Assembly: GCF_900230285.1 (NCBI RefSeq)
Contig: NZ_OCNK01000003.1
Location: forward strand, 1-64,000
Source of the DNA: Blastococcus haudaquaticus
Lineage (GTDB): Bacteria > Actinomycetota > Actinomycetes > Mycobacteriales > Geodermatophilaceae
DNA length: 64,000 nt
Direction of reading: 5' to 3'
A program made the position numbers and the translations under genes. Positions 49,123-58,632 of this stretch are shown here, piece after piece. The notes under the pieces were generated by a model. The model was not told the origin of the DNA. It was given only the letters and a program-made list of their open reading frames with translations, and searched no databases. The stretch's first letter is position 1; each line of letters starts with the position of its first letter.

Positions 49123-49160
49123 GGCCGGGCCCGGTGGCGATCTCGCTGCCGGGCCCGGCC
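49123..49160 (+). terminator. Intercistronic hairpin after sugar-binding gene (attenuator-like)
   Basis: A perfect 12-bp stem (ggccgggcccgg, 49123-49134, with 49149-49160) around a 14-base loop, 19 bases after the binding-protein stop. It is probably a partial terminator or 3' stabiliser, giving more binding protein than ATPase and permease. Confidence 0.7.
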
Positions 49161-49287
49161 GCACCACCCCGCACCACCCGGGCCGCCCGGCGTCTAGCCC
49201 GCAGGCCCCGCACCTCCCACACTCTTGAACACCGCGCGCACCCGCCCTGTCCTGTACGCGCAGACGAGCCGAAGGACGACGGAGTCC

Positions 49288-50823
49288 ATGGACGACAACA
49301 TCCTGGAGATGCGCTCGATCACCAAGACCTTCCCGGGCGTCAAGGCGCTCGAGAACGTCTCCCTGGCCGTGCGCCGGGGCGAGATCCACGCTATCTGCGG
49401 TGAGAACGGCGCCGGCAAGTCCACGCTCATGAAGGTGCTGTCCGGGGTCTACCCGGCAGGCAGCTACGACGGCGAGATCGTCTTCGACGGCCAGGCCGCG
49501 TCCTTCGGTGGCATCCGCGACAGCGAGCACGTCGGGATCGTGATCATCCACCAGGAGCTCGCGCTGGTCCCGTACCTGTCGATCGCGGAGAACATCTTCC
49601 TCGGCAACGAGCGCCGCGGCCGTGGCGGCCTCATCGACTGGAACAAGGCGAACGCCGAGGCCACCGAGCTGCTGCAGTCGGTCGGCCTCGACGAGAACGC
49701 CGTCACCCCGGTCGGTCAGCTCGGCGTCGGCAAGCAGCAGCTGGTGGAGATCGCGAAGGCGCTGTCCAAGGACGTGCGCCTGCTGATCCTCGACGAGCCC
49801 ACCGCCGCGCTCAACGACACCGACTCCGAGCACCTGCTCAACCTGCTGCGCCGCCTCAAGGAGCGCGGCATCACCTCGATCATGATCTCGCACAAGCTCA
49901 ACGAGATCACCGCGATCGCCGACCGCGTGACCGTCATCCGCGACGGGCAGACGGTCGAGACGCTCAACCTGGACGCCGGCGAGGTCACCCAGGAGCGGAT
50001 CATCCGCGGGATGGTCGGCCGCGACCTGGAGAGCTACTACCCCGAGCGGACGTCGGACCCGGGCGCTGAGGTCCTCCGCGTCGAGGACTGGACTGTCTGG
50101 CACCCGACGCAGGACCGCAAGGTCGTCGACGGCGCCAGCTTCACCGTCCGCGCCGGCGAGGTCGTCGGCATCGCCGGCCTCATGGGTGCCGGGCGCACGG
50201 AGCTCGCCATGAGCATCTTCGGCCGCTCCTACGGCCGCGACATCTCCGGCCGGATCTTCATGCACGGCAACGAGGTGCGGGCCCGCTCGGTGGCCGAGGC
50301 CATCGACCGGGGCATCGCCTACGCCACGGAGGACCGCAAGCGCTACGGCCTCAACCTCATCGAGGACATCCGGCGCAACGTCTCCGCGGCCGCCCTCGGC
50401 AAGCTGTCGCGCCGGGGCTGGGTCAACGGCAACGAGGAGACGAAGGTCGCCGAGGAGAGCCGGCGCAGCATGAACATCAAGGCGCCCAGCGTGATGTCGA
50501 TCGTCGGCAAGCTCTCGGGCGGCAACCAGCAGAAGGTCGTGCTGTCCAAGTGGCTGTTCACCGACCCGAACGTGCTGATCCTCGACGAGCCCACCCGCGG
50601 CATCGACGTCGGCGCCAAGTACGAGATCTACACCATCGTCAACCGTCTCGTGGCGGCCGGTAAGGCCGTCGTCGTCATCTCCTCCGAGCTGCCCGAGCTG
50701 CTCGGCATCTGCGACCGCATCTACACGCTGTCGGCCGGCCGCATCACCGGCGAGATGCCGGTGACCCAGGCGACGCAGGAGAACCTCATGGAACTCATGA
50801 CCAAGGAAAGGGAGTCCGTCTGA
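49288..50823 (+). CDS. Sugar ABC transporter ATP-binding protein, two ATPase domains (MmsA/GguA type)
   Basis: A 511-aa fused double ATPase typical of monosaccharide importers. Domain one has Walker [11 protein letters not shown], signature [10 protein letters not shown] and Walker [14 protein letters not shown]. Domain two has a degenerate Walker A region ([16 protein letters not shown]), signature [10 protein letters not shown] and Walker [15 protein letters not shown]. Both domains are intact. ATG 49288 is chosen. It overlaps the permease by one base (TGATG). It pairs with the ChvE-type binding protein and the permease at 50823. Confidence 0.93.
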   Translation: MDDNILEMRSITKTFPGVKALENVSLAVRRGEIHAICGENGAGKSTLMKVLSGVYPAGSYDGEIVFDGQAASFGGIRDSEHVGIVIIHQELALVPYLSIAENIFLGNERRGRGGLIDWNKANAEATELLQSVGLDENAVTPVGQLGVGKQQLVEIAKALSKDVRLLILDEPTAALNDTDSEHLLNLLRRLKERGITSIMISHKLNEITAIADRVTVIRDGQTVETLNLDAGEVTQERIIRGMVGRDLESYYPERTSDPGAEVLRVEDWTVWHPTQDRKVVDGASFTVRAGEVVGIAGLMGAGRTELAMSIFGRSYGRDISGRIFMHGNEVRARSVAEAIDRGIAYATEDRKRYGLNLIEDIRRNVSAAALGKLSRRGWVNGNEETKVAEESRRSMNIKAPSVMSIVGKLSGGNQQKVVLSKWLFTDPNVLILDEPTRGIDVGAKYEIYTIVNRLVAAGKAVVVISSELPELLGICDRIYTLSAGRITGEMPVTQATQENLMELMTKERESV

Positions 50824-52076
50824 TGGCCACGACCGCGACCCCGCAGGCCGACCCGACTCCCAAGGAGCCCGAGGCCACGCCCGCCGCTGCGCTGACCACC
50901 GGCACCAGCGACCTCCGCCAGCTGCTGCTGCGCAACCTGCGCCAGAGCGGCATCTACATCGCGTTCGTCGCGATCGTGGCGCTGTTCGCGATCCTCACCG
51001 AGGGCCTCTCGCTGAGCCCCGGCAACATCACGAACATCGTCCTCCAGTACTCCTACATCCTCGTGCTGGCGATCGGCATGGTCCTCGTGATCATCGCCGG
51101 GCACATCGACCTGTCCGTCGGATCGGTGGTCGCGCTCACCGGTGCGGTGTCGGCGGTGCTGGTCATCCAGCGGGACTACCCGTGGTGGGTCGGCATGCTC
51201 GCCGCGATCGCCGTCGGCCTCGCCGTCGGCGCATGGCACGGGTTCTGGGTCGCCTACGTCGGGATCCCGGCCTTCATCGTGACCCTCGCCGGCATGCTGC
51301 TGTTCCGCGGGCTCACCCTGCAGGTGCTGGGCAACATCTCGCTCTCGCCGTTCCCCTCGGAGTACAGCAAGGTCGCCAGCGGCTTCCTCAACGGGCTGCT
51401 CGGCGGCAACGGCTACGACGCCTTCACGCTGCTGATCGGCGCGGTCGCCGTCGCGGGGTACGCGGTCAGCGGCTTCCGCACCCGCGTCGCCCGGATCAAG
51501 TACCAGCAGCCGGTCGAGTCGTTCCCGCTGTTCGTCGGCCGGGTGCTCGTCGTCGGCGCCGTCGTCATGTACTTCGCCTGGCAGCTGGCCCACGCCCGCG
51601 GCCTGCCGATCGTGCTGATCATCCTGGCGGTGCTGATCATCGCCTACGGCGTCATCTCCAAGCGGACCGTCTTCGGCCGCCAGATCTACGCCATCGGCGG
51701 CAACCTGGCGGCGGCCCAGCTGTCCGGCGTCAAGGTGAAGGTCGTCAACTTCTGGATCTTCGTGAACATGGGCTTCCTGTCCGCGATCGCCGGGATCATC
51801 TACTCCTCGCGGTCCAACGGCGCCCAGCCCGCGGCGGGCAACATGTTCGAGCTCGACGCCATCGCCGCCGCCTTCATCGGTGGTGCGGCCGTCACCGGTG
51901 GTGTCGGCACCGTCGTCGGCGCCATGGTCGGCGGTCTGATCATGGCCGTCATGAGCAACGGCATGCAGCTCATGGGCGTCGAGCAGCAGATCCAGTCGAT
52001 CGTGAAGGGTCTCGTGCTGCTGCTGGCCGTCGCCTTCGACGTGTACAACAAGCGCCGTGCCGGGACCTCTCGCTGA
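50823..52076 (+). CDS. Sugar ABC transporter permease (MmsB/GguB type)
   Basis: A 417-aa permease of the ribose/xylose type with about ten helices. The family patterns IDLSVGSVVALTGAVSAVLV, GIPAFIVTLAGMLLFRGLTL, YAIGGNLAAAQLSGV and FELDAIAAAFIGGAAVTGGVG are clear. It is coupled to the ATPase gene by TGATG. One permease presumably forms a homodimer. The likely substrate is L-arabinose (cluster context), though ChvE-type systems also take xylose, glucose and galactose. Confidence 0.93.
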   Translation: MATTATPQADPTPKEPEATPAAALTTGTSDLRQLLLRNLRQSGIYIAFVAIVALFAILTEGLSLSPGNITNIVLQYSYILVLAIGMVLVIIAGHIDLSVGSVVALTGAVSAVLVIQRDYPWWVGMLAAIAVGLAVGAWHGFWVAYVGIPAFIVTLAGMLLFRGLTLQVLGNISLSPFPSEYSKVASGFLNGLLGGNGYDAFTLLIGAVAVAGYAVSGFRTRVARIKYQQPVESFPLFVGRVLVVGAVVMYFAWQLAHARGLPIVLIILAVLIIAYGVISKRTVFGRQIYAIGGNLAAAQLSGVKVKVVNFWIFVNMGFLSAIAGIIYSSRSNGAQPAAGNMFELDAIAAAFIGGAAVTGGVGTVVGAMVGGLIMAVMSNGMQLMGVEQQIQSIVKGLVLLLAVAFDVYNKRRAGTSR

Positions 52077-52099
52077 GCGCTGAGCCGTTCGGGCAGCCG

Positions 52100-53152
52100 G
52101 TGCGACGCGGAGGAGCGGTCGAGGCCGAGGGGGCGCCCCGGCCGCTGGTGATGTCCGACGTCGCCGCGCTCGCAGGGGTGTCGCACCAGACGGTGTCCCG
52201 GGTCGTCAACGGGCACCCCAACGTCGCTCCGCAGACCCGGGAGCGGGTGGAGCGGGCGATCGCCGAGCTGGGCTACCGGCCCAACATCGCGGCGCGGGCG
52301 CTGGTCACCGGCTCCACCCGCACGCTCGGGCTCGTGACGGTGAAGATCGACCAGTACGGGCCGGCGCAGACCATGATCGGCCTGGAGAACGCCGCCCGGG
52401 CGGCCGGCTACTCGGTGAGCGTCTCGATCCTGGACGACGCGACCGCCGCCGCGATGCGCGACGCCATCGACACCTTCGTCGCCCAGCGGGTCGACGGCAT
52501 CGTCGCGCTCTCCACGTACGACGACGCCGCGGAGGCGCTCCGCGCCCTCGACCCGCCGGTCCCGCTGGTCGCGGTCCAGGTCGGCGGCGGCGAGGACCGC
52601 CCCGCCGTCGGTGTCGACCAGGAGACCGGGGCCCGGCTGGCCACCCGCCACCTGCTCGGCCTGGGGCACCGGACCGTGCACCACGTCGCCGGACCCGCCG
52701 ACTCGCAGGAGGCGCGCGGCCGGATCGACGGGTGGCGGTCGGAGCTCCGGGCCGCCGGTGCGCCCGTCCCCGAGGAGCTGCTGCGCGGCGACTGGACCGC
52801 CTCGTCGGGCTACCTGGCCGGGAAGGCGCTGGCGGCGCGCATCCACGGCGGCGAGGACATCACCGCGGTCCTCACCGCGAACGACCAGATGGCGCTCGGT
52901 CTGCTCGCCGCCCTGCATCAGTGCGGACTGCGCATCCCCGAGGACGTCAGCGTCGTCGGGTTCGACGACCTGCCCGAAGCGCCGTACTTCACGCCGCCGC
53001 TGACCACCGTGCGGCAGGACTTCGCGGAGCTGGGACGGCGGGGCGTGCAGTTGGTCCTCGCGCGCATGAACGGTCAGGACCTGCACCCCGAGCCGGTGCC
53101 GACGGCTCTCCTGGTCCGGTCGAGCACGGGCCCCGCCCGGGTGCGGACGTGA
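52100..53152 (+). CDS. LacI-family transcriptional regulator of arabinose genes
   Basis: About 350 aa. The helix-turn-helix is [36 protein letters not shown], followed by the hinge YRPNIAARALVTGSTRTLG, then a periplasmic-binding-like sugar domain ([38 protein letters not shown]). GTG 52100 is chosen because the second LacI gene in the window also has ~25 residues before its helix; ATG 52151 is the minimal alternative. It lies between the importer and araB, flanked by two matching operators (47878, 53166), and should repress both until arabinose or a derivative binds. Confidence 0.9.
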   Translation: MRRGGAVEAEGAPRPLVMSDVAALAGVSHQTVSRVVNGHPNVAPQTRERVERAIAELGYRPNIAARALVTGSTRTLGLVTVKIDQYGPAQTMIGLENAARAAGYSVSVSILDDATAAAMRDAIDTFVAQRVDGIVALSTYDDAAEALRALDPPVPLVAVQVGGGEDRPAVGVDQETGARLATRHLLGLGHRTVHHVAGPADSQEARGRIDGWRSELRAAGAPVPEELLRGDWTASSGYLAGKALAARIHGGEDITAVLTANDQMALGLLAALHQCGLRIPEDVSVVGFDDLPEAPYFTPPLTTVRQDFAELGRRGVQLVLARMNGQDLHPEPVPTALLVRSSTGPARVRT

Positions 53153-53165
53153 GGGCCACGCTGGG

Positions 53166-53179
53166 TGTTAGCGCTAACA
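53166..53179. promoter_or_regulatory. LacI-type operator upstream of araB (perfect palindrome)
   Basis: TGTTAGCGCTAACA at 53166-53179 is a perfect 14-base LacI/PurR-type operator with a central CG. It lies 56 bases before araB. The same sequence with one change occurs at 47878. The adjacent LacI regulator is the obvious owner. Confidence 0.85.
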
Positions 53180-53234
53180 TGCGATCGGTCCTCGGGACCC
53201 TGGCCTGTCCCCGGCGGCGAGAGGGTGCCTTGAG

Positions 53235-54914
53235 ATGACGATGGAAGCCGGCCCAGCGATCACCGGCGGTCGCACCGCCCTCGGGATCGAGCTGGGGTCG
53301 ACCCGGATCAAGGCCGTGCTGATCGGCCCGGACCACGAGCCGCTCGCCGTCGGCAGCTCCGACTGGGAGAACCAGCTCGTCGACGGGCTGTGGACGTACT
53401 CGCTGGACGCGGTCCGGGCCGGGGTGCAGGAGAGCGTGGCGACCCTGGCCGACGACGTGCGCCGCCGCCACGGGGTCGACCTGTCCACGGTCGGGGGCAT
53501 GGGCGTGTCCGCGATGATGCACGGCTACCTCGCCTTCGACGCCGACGGCGAGCTGCTGACGCCCTTCCGCACCTGGCGGAACACGAACACGGGCCGGGCC
53601 ACCGTGCGGCTCAGCGTGGAGTTCGGCGTCAACATCCCGCACCGGTGGAGCGTCGCGCACCTGTACCAGGCGATCCTGGACGGCGAGGAGCACCTCGGCC
53701 GGCTGGACCACCTGACGACCCTGGCCGGCTACCTGCACTGGCAGCTCACCGGCGAGAAGGTCCTCGGCATCGGTGATGCCAGCGGCATGTTCCCGATCGA
53801 CAGCAGCACCGGCGGTTACGACGCCACGATGCTCGCCCGGTTCGACGAGCTGGCCGCCGAGGCCGGGGTCGAGCTGACCCTGGCCGACCTGCTGCCCGCC
53901 GTCGCCCTCGCCGGCCGCCCGGCCGGCACGCTCACCGCGGCGGGCGCCACGCTGCTCGACCCGTCCGGGCGGCTGGGTCCCGGCATCCCGCTGTGCCCTC
54001 CCGAGGGTGACGCAGGTACCGGCATGGTCGCCACCAACTCGGTCGCTCCGCGCACGGGCAACGTCTCCGCCGGCACGAGCATCTTCGCCATGGTCGTGCT
54101 CGAGCACGAGCTCACCCGGGTGCACCGGGAGCTCGACCTGGTCACCACACCCGCCGGCGACCCGGTGGCGATGGTGCACTGCAACAACGGGGCCAGCGAG
54201 CTGGAGGCCTGGGCCGGGCTGTTCACCGAGTTCGCCCGCGCGCTGGGGTCCGAGGTGGGCACCTCCGAGGTCTTCGAGACCCTGTTCGCCGCGGCCCTGG
54301 GCGGTGCCAGCGACGGCGGCGGGATGCTCGCCTACAACTACCTCTCCGGGGAGCCGATCACGGACCTGGAGGAGGGCCGGCCGCTCTTCCTGCGGTCGCC
54401 GGACAGCCGGCTCGACCTCGGGTCCTTCATGCGCACGCACCTCTACGCGTCCCTGGCCACGCTGCGGATCGGCATGGACGTCCTGCAGAGGACCGAGGGC
54501 GTACGGCTGATGCGGATGTTCGCGCACGGCGGCCTGTTCAAGACCGAGGGCGTCGCGCAGCGGTTCCTCGCCGCCGCCATCGACACCCCCGTCTCCGTCG
54601 GCGACGTCGCCGGAGAGGGAGGGGCCTGGGGCATCGCCGTCCTGGCCGCCTTCGCCGCCGATCGCTCCTCGGGTCGGTGCGCGCCGGAACAGGCCCTGGC
54701 GGACTACCTGGACACCAGGGTCTTCACCGGCGCGACCCTGCAGACCGTCCACCCCGACCCGGCCGACGTCGAGGGCTTCGACGCGTTCATGCGGCGCTAC
54801 GTCGCCGCCCTGCCGGTCGAGCGGGCCGCCGTGGCGCACGTGGCGGTGGGCCGGCGGCAGACCGCCGACAGCGAGCCGACCGCGACCGTCCCGACCGAGG
54901 AGGAGCCGGCATGA
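53235..54914 (+). CDS. araB: FGGY-family sugar kinase, probable L-ribulokinase
   Basis: A carbohydrate kinase of 559 aa. The N-terminal ATPase fold begins [33 protein letters not shown] marks the sugar lobe and [13 protein letters not shown] the FGGY second lobe. Within the cluster araB-araD-araA it is the L-ribulose kinase, although its sequence is not the classic E. coli AraB type. It overlaps araD by four bases (ATGA). A LacI operator lies 56 bases upstream. Xylulokinase activity is possible but less likely in this context. Confidence 0.87.
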   Translation: MTMEAGPAITGGRTALGIELGSTRIKAVLIGPDHEPLAVGSSDWENQLVDGLWTYSLDAVRAGVQESVATLADDVRRRHGVDLSTVGGMGVSAMMHGYLAFDADGELLTPFRTWRNTNTGRATVRLSVEFGVNIPHRWSVAHLYQAILDGEEHLGRLDHLTTLAGYLHWQLTGEKVLGIGDASGMFPIDSSTGGYDATMLARFDELAAEAGVELTLADLLPAVALAGRPAGTLTAAGATLLDPSGRLGPGIPLCPPEGDAGTGMVATNSVAPRTGNVSAGTSIFAMVVLEHELTRVHRELDLVTTPAGDPVAMVHCNNGASELEAWAGLFTEFARALGSEVGTSEVFETLFAAALGGASDGGGMLAYNYLSGEPITDLEEGRPLFLRSPDSRLDLGSFMRTHLYASLATLRIGMDVLQRTEGVRLMRMFAHGGLFKTEGVAQRFLAAAIDTPVSVGDVAGEGGAWGIAVLAAFAADRSSGRCAPEQALADYLDTRVFTGATLQTVHPDPADVEGFDAFMRRYVAALPVERAAVAHVAVGRRQTADSEPTATVPTEEEPA

Positions 54915-55591
54915 GCGTTCCCACCCCGACCGAGCGGGGGAGCCACCGCGCGCTGCGGGAGCACGTCGCCGCCCTGCACGCCGAGCTCACGCGCTACGGC
55001 CTGGTCACCTGGACGGCCGGCAACGTGTCCGGCCGGGTGCCGGGCGAGGAGCTGTTCGTCATCAAGGGCAGCGGCGTCTCCTACGACGAGCTGACCTGGG
55101 AGGGCATCACGGTCTGCGACCTGGACGGGACCGTCGTCGACGGGGTCAAGGCGCCGTCGTCGGACACCGCCGCCCACGCCTACGTCTACCGGACCATGCC
55201 CGAGGTCGGCGGTCAGGTGCACACGCACAGCCCGTACGCGGCCGCCTGGGCCGCCCGGGGCGAGGAGATCCCGTGCGTCCTGACGGCGATGGCCGACGAG
55301 TTCGGCGGCCCGATCCCGGTCGGCCCCTTCGCGCTCATCGGTGACGACTCGATCGGGCAGGGCGTCGTCGCGACGCTGAAGGACTCTCGCTCGCCGGCGG
55401 TCCTCATGCAGAACCACGGGGTCTTCACCATCGGCCGGGACGCGAAGGCGGCGGTGAAGGCCGCGGTCATGACCGAGGACGTCGCCCGTACCGTGCACCT
55501 CTCGCGCCAGCTCGGCGAGCCCATCCCCATCGCGCAGGCGGACATCGACTCGCTCTACGCGCGGTACCAGAACGTGTACGGACAACGCTGA
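54911..55591 (+). CDS. araD: L-ribulose-5-phosphate 4-epimerase
   Basis: A class II aldolase-fold epimerase, 226 aa. Zinc ligands are in [15 protein letters not shown] (HxH) and the later QNHGVFTIG His. [13 protein letters not shown] and [17 protein letters not shown] are the family opening. It converts L-ribulose-5-phosphate to D-xylulose-5-phosphate, which enters the pentose phosphate pathway. The ATG overlaps araB by four bases and the stop overlaps the leader of araA, where GGAGG at 55593-55597 serves araA. Confidence 0.95.
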   Translation: MSVPTPTERGSHRALREHVAALHAELTRYGLVTWTAGNVSGRVPGEELFVIKGSGVSYDELTWEGITVCDLDGTVVDGVKAPSSDTAAHAYVYRTMPEVGGQVHTHSPYAAAWAARGEEIPCVLTAMADEFGGPIPVGPFALIGDDSIGQGVVATLKDSRSPAVLMQNHGVFTIGRDAKAAVKAAVMTEDVARTVHLSRQLGEPIPIAQADIDSLYARYQNVYGQR

Positions 55592-55605
55592 TGGAGGACT
55601 TCCCT

Positions 55606-57114
55606 GTGACTGCCCCGTTCGAAGGTCGCGAGGTCTGGTTCCTGACCGGGAGCCAGGGGCTGTACGGCGAGGAGACCCTCCAGCAGGTCGCCGCGCAGTC
55701 CCAGCGGGTCGCGACGGCCCTCGACGAGGCCGCGGAGGTGCCGGTCCGCGTCGTCTGGAAGCCGGTGCTCACCGACGCCGGCGCCATCCGCCGGATCCTG
55801 GGCGAGGCCAACGAGGACCCGGGCTGCCTCGGCGTCATCACCTGGATGCACACGTTCTCGCCGGCGAAGATGTGGATCTCCGGCCTCGACGCGCTGCGCA
55901 AGCCGCTCCTGCACCTGCACACCCAGGCCGACGCCGCCCTGCCGTGGGCGACGATCGACATGGACTTCATGAACCTCAACCAGGCCGCGCACGGCGACCG
56001 GGAGTACGGGTTCATGCTCACCCGGCTGCGCGTCCCGCGGACGACGGTCTCCGGGCACGTCTCGAACCCGCGCGTCCGTGCCCGGGTCGGCTCCTGGGCG
56101 CGCGCGGCCGCCGGTGCGGCCGCCGCCCGCGGGCTGAAGCTGGCCCGGTTCGGCGACAACATGCGCAACGTCGCGGTGACCGAGGGCGACAAGGTGGAGG
56201 CGGAGATCCGCTTCGGCATGTCGGTCAACACGTGGGGCGTCAACGACCTGGTGGCCGTCGTGGACGCGGTGCAGGACTCCGCGGTCGACGAGCTGGTCGC
56301 GGAGTACGCCGACCTGTACGACATGTCCGCCGACGTCCTGCCGGGCGGGGACCAGCACGAGGCGGTGCGCTACCAGGCCCGCATCGAGGCCGGGCTGCGC
56401 TGGATCCTCGAGGAAGGTGGCTTCGGGGCCTTCACCACGAACTTCGAGGACCTGGGCGGTCTGCGCCAGCTCCCCGGCCTCGCCGTGCAGCGGCTGATGG
56501 CCGACGGCTACGGCTTCGGCGGCGAGGGCGACTGGAAGACCTCGGCGCTGCTCCACGTGCTGAAGGTCGCCGGCGCGGGCCTGCCGGGCGGGACGTCGTT
56601 CATGGAGGACTACACCTACGACCTCGAGGTGGGCAGCGAGAAGATCCTCGGCGCCCACATGCTCGAGGTCTGCCCGACCATCTCCGGCGGGAAGCCGCGG
56701 CTCGAGGTGCACCCGCTGGGGATCGGCGGCCGCGAGGACCCGGCCCGCCTGGTCTTCGACGCGGACCCGGCTCCCGGCGTCGTCATCGGGTGGTCCGACC
56801 TCGGTGACCGGTTCCGCTGGGTGGCCAACGAGATCGACGTCGTCGAGCCGGACGAGCCGCTGCCGAACCTGCCCGTGGCGCGCGCGGTCTGGGAGCCCCG
56901 GCCGGACTTCGCCACGGCGACCGAGGGCTGGCTGACGGCCGGCGGCCCGCACCACACGGTGCTGACCACCCAGCTGGGGGCCGACGAGCTGACCGACCTG
57001 GCCGAGGTGTTCTCCACCGAGCTGGTGCTCATCGACGCCGACACGACGCGTCGCTCGCTGGCCAAGGAGCTGCGCTGGAGCGCGGCGTACCACCGCCTCA
57101 ACCAGCGCCTCTGA
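55606..57114 (+). CDS. araA: L-arabinose isomerase
   Basis: Converts L-arabinose to L-ribulose (502 aa, Mn-dependent). GTG 55606 follows GGAGG by eight bases, so ATG 55591 (in the araD stop) is less likely. The start [20 protein letters not shown] is highly conserved. Metal-site residues lie in the blocks [21 protein letters not shown] and [26 protein letters not shown] (Glu/His). Last gene of the araBDA operon; convergent with the M20 peptidase and followed by a palindromic terminator pair. Confidence 0.96.
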   Translation: MTAPFEGREVWFLTGSQGLYGEETLQQVAAQSQRVATALDEAAEVPVRVVWKPVLTDAGAIRRILGEANEDPGCLGVITWMHTFSPAKMWISGLDALRKPLLHLHTQADAALPWATIDMDFMNLNQAAHGDREYGFMLTRLRVPRTTVSGHVSNPRVRARVGSWARAAAGAAAARGLKLARFGDNMRNVAVTEGDKVEAEIRFGMSVNTWGVNDLVAVVDAVQDSAVDELVAEYADLYDMSADVLPGGDQHEAVRYQARIEAGLRWILEEGGFGAFTTNFEDLGGLRQLPGLAVQRLMADGYGFGGEGDWKTSALLHVLKVAGAGLPGGTSFMEDYTYDLEVGSEKILGAHMLEVCPTISGGKPRLEVHPLGIGGREDPARLVFDADPAPGVVIGWSDLGDRFRWVANEIDVVEPDEPLPNLPVARAVWEPRPDFATATEGWLTAGGPHHTVLTTQLGADELTDLAEVFSTELVLIDADTTRRSLAKELRWSAAYHRLNQRL

Positions 57115-57119
57115 TCCAA

Positions 57120-57194
57120 GGGCCAAAGTGGCCATTTCGGCCCGTCTCGTCGGACGTTCCGCTCCGGCAGATGGCCAAAATGGTCACTTTGGCC
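57120..57194. repeat. Palindrome pair between convergent genes (GGCC family)
   Basis: Copy one (57120-57143) is gggccaaagtgg followed by ccatttcggccc, which pair with two mismatches (G-T type). Copy two (57172-57194) has atggccaaaatgg then tcactttggcc. They flank a short spacer between the araA (57114) and M20 (57199) stops. Related to 11999 and 43271. Likely a bidirectional terminator. Confidence 0.6.
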
Positions 57195-57198
57195 GCTC

Positions 57199-58632
57199 TC
57201 AGAGGTGGCGGATCAGGTACCGGTAGAAGCCGGCGCCGCGGTGCAGGGCCGCCACGGACAGCCGCTCGTCGGCGGCGTGCAGGGTGGCGAGCTCCTCGCG
57301 GCTCAGGTCGAACGGCATGAAGCGGTAGACGCTGTCGCACACCTGGCTGAAGTGGCGCGCGTCGCTGGCCTGCACCATCACGTACGGCGCCACGGCCGCG
57401 TCGGGGTAGACCGACCGGACGGCGGCGCCGATGAGCGCGAATGCCTCGTTGTCGGCCCGCGACACCGGTGAGGGGTCGTTCCCCGCGACCACGCGCAACT
57501 CCACCTCCGGGTCGTCCACGATCCGGCGCAGCCGCTCGAGGGTCGACTGCACCGTCTCGCCGAGCGCGATCCGGATGTTGGCGTGCGCCCGGGCGCGGGT
57601 CGCCAGCACGTTGCGCGCCTTGCTTCCCTCGAGCTGGGTGATCGCCACCGTCGTCCGGACCAGCGCGTTCGCCTCCCGGCTCGCGCGGGAGAGCACCGCC
57701 GCCAGGGCCGGCCGCAGGTACTCCGCGTGGGCGAACAGCGCCCGGTAGCCGGCGGGGGAGTGCCGGCCGAGCGCGTCCACCATCCCGAGGACGACGTCGT
57801 GCAGCCGGGCCGGGAAGGGGTGGTCGTCGATCCGCGTGATCGCCCTCGCCAGCCGGGCGGGGGCGCCGCCCCGCGCCGGGGACGAGGCGTGGCCACCGGC
57901 GTCGGTGGTGATGAGCTCGACGTCGAGCAGGCCCTTCTCGGCCAGCCCGACGACGGCGGTGGGGCGGGGCACGCCGGGGAAGACCCCGCGCACCACCGCG
58001 CCGCCCTCGTCGATGACCGCCCAGGGGCGGATGCCGCGGGCACCCAGCGCCTCCACCGCCAGCTGCGCCCCGACGCCGAAGACCTCCTCGTCGTTGCCGA
58101 AGGAGAGGTAGACGTCGCGGGCGGGGCTGACGCCGGCGGCGACCAGGGACTCCACCGCCTCGAGGACCGCGACCAGCGCGCCCTTGTCGTCGATGGCGCC
58201 GCGGCCGTGCACGACCCCGTCCTCGACCAGGCCGGAGAAGGGGTCGCGCGACCACTTCTGGCCGGCCACCGGGACGACGTCGTAGTGGGCCATGAGCACC
58301 AGCGGAGGGAGGTCGACGCCGCTGGACCACCGGTAGAGCAGCGCACCGTCGCCGAGCACCTCGCGCTCCAGCACGCGATGGGTCTCGGGATACAGCTCGG
58401 TGAGCCGCTGCCGGAAGAGCTCGAAGGCCTCGGTGTCCACCTCGCCGGGGGTCCGCGAGGAGATGGTCGGGATCCGCACCAGTTCGGCGAGCCGTTCGGC
58501 TGCGGCCTCGGCGTCCAAGCCGTCCAGGTCGGCCGGGTCCGGGTGCACCTCCGGCGGGCGGAAACGGGCCACCCTCCGCGCCGCGGCGGTCACGGCGGCA
58601 CCGCAGGCCGCGGCCACCAGCGCCGCCCTCAT
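57199..58632 (-). CDS. M20-family metallopeptidase/deacylase (CPDA-like)
   Basis: A 477-aa zinc amidohydrolase from ATG 58632. The catalytic lobe has LMAHYDVVP with the first metal His, RGAIDDKGALVAVLEAV with the bridging Asp, NDEEVFG with the Glu pair, and ASDARHFSQVCDSVYRFMPF with the last His. The N-terminal hydrophobic stretch (residues ~1-18, AALVAAACGAAVTAAA) suggests a membrane anchor or secretion. The domain resembles carboxypeptidase PM20D1-like enzymes that join or split N-acyl amino acids. The ATG overlaps the upstream MFS gene by four bases. Confidence 0.86.
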   Translation of the reverse strand: MRAALVAAACGAAVTAAARRVARFRPPEVHPDPADLDGLDAEAAAERLAELVRIPTISSRTPGEVDTEAFELFRQRLTELYPETHRVLEREVLGDGALLYRWSSGVDLPPLVLMAHYDVVPVAGQKWSRDPFSGLVEDGVVHGRGAIDDKGALVAVLEAVESLVAAGVSPARDVYLSFGNDEEVFGVGAQLAVEALGARGIRPWAVIDEGGAVVRGVFPGVPRPTAVVGLAEKGLLDVELITTDAGGHASSPARGGAPARLARAITRIDDHPFPARLHDVVLGMVDALGRHSPAGYRALFAHAEYLRPALAAVLSRASREANALVRTTVAITQLEGSKARNVLATRARAHANIRIALGETVQSTLERLRRIVDDPEVELRVVAGNDPSPVSRADNEAFALIGAAVRSVYPDAAVAPYVMVQASDARHFSQVCDSVYRFMPFDLSREELATLHAADERLSVAALHRGAGFYRYLIRHL

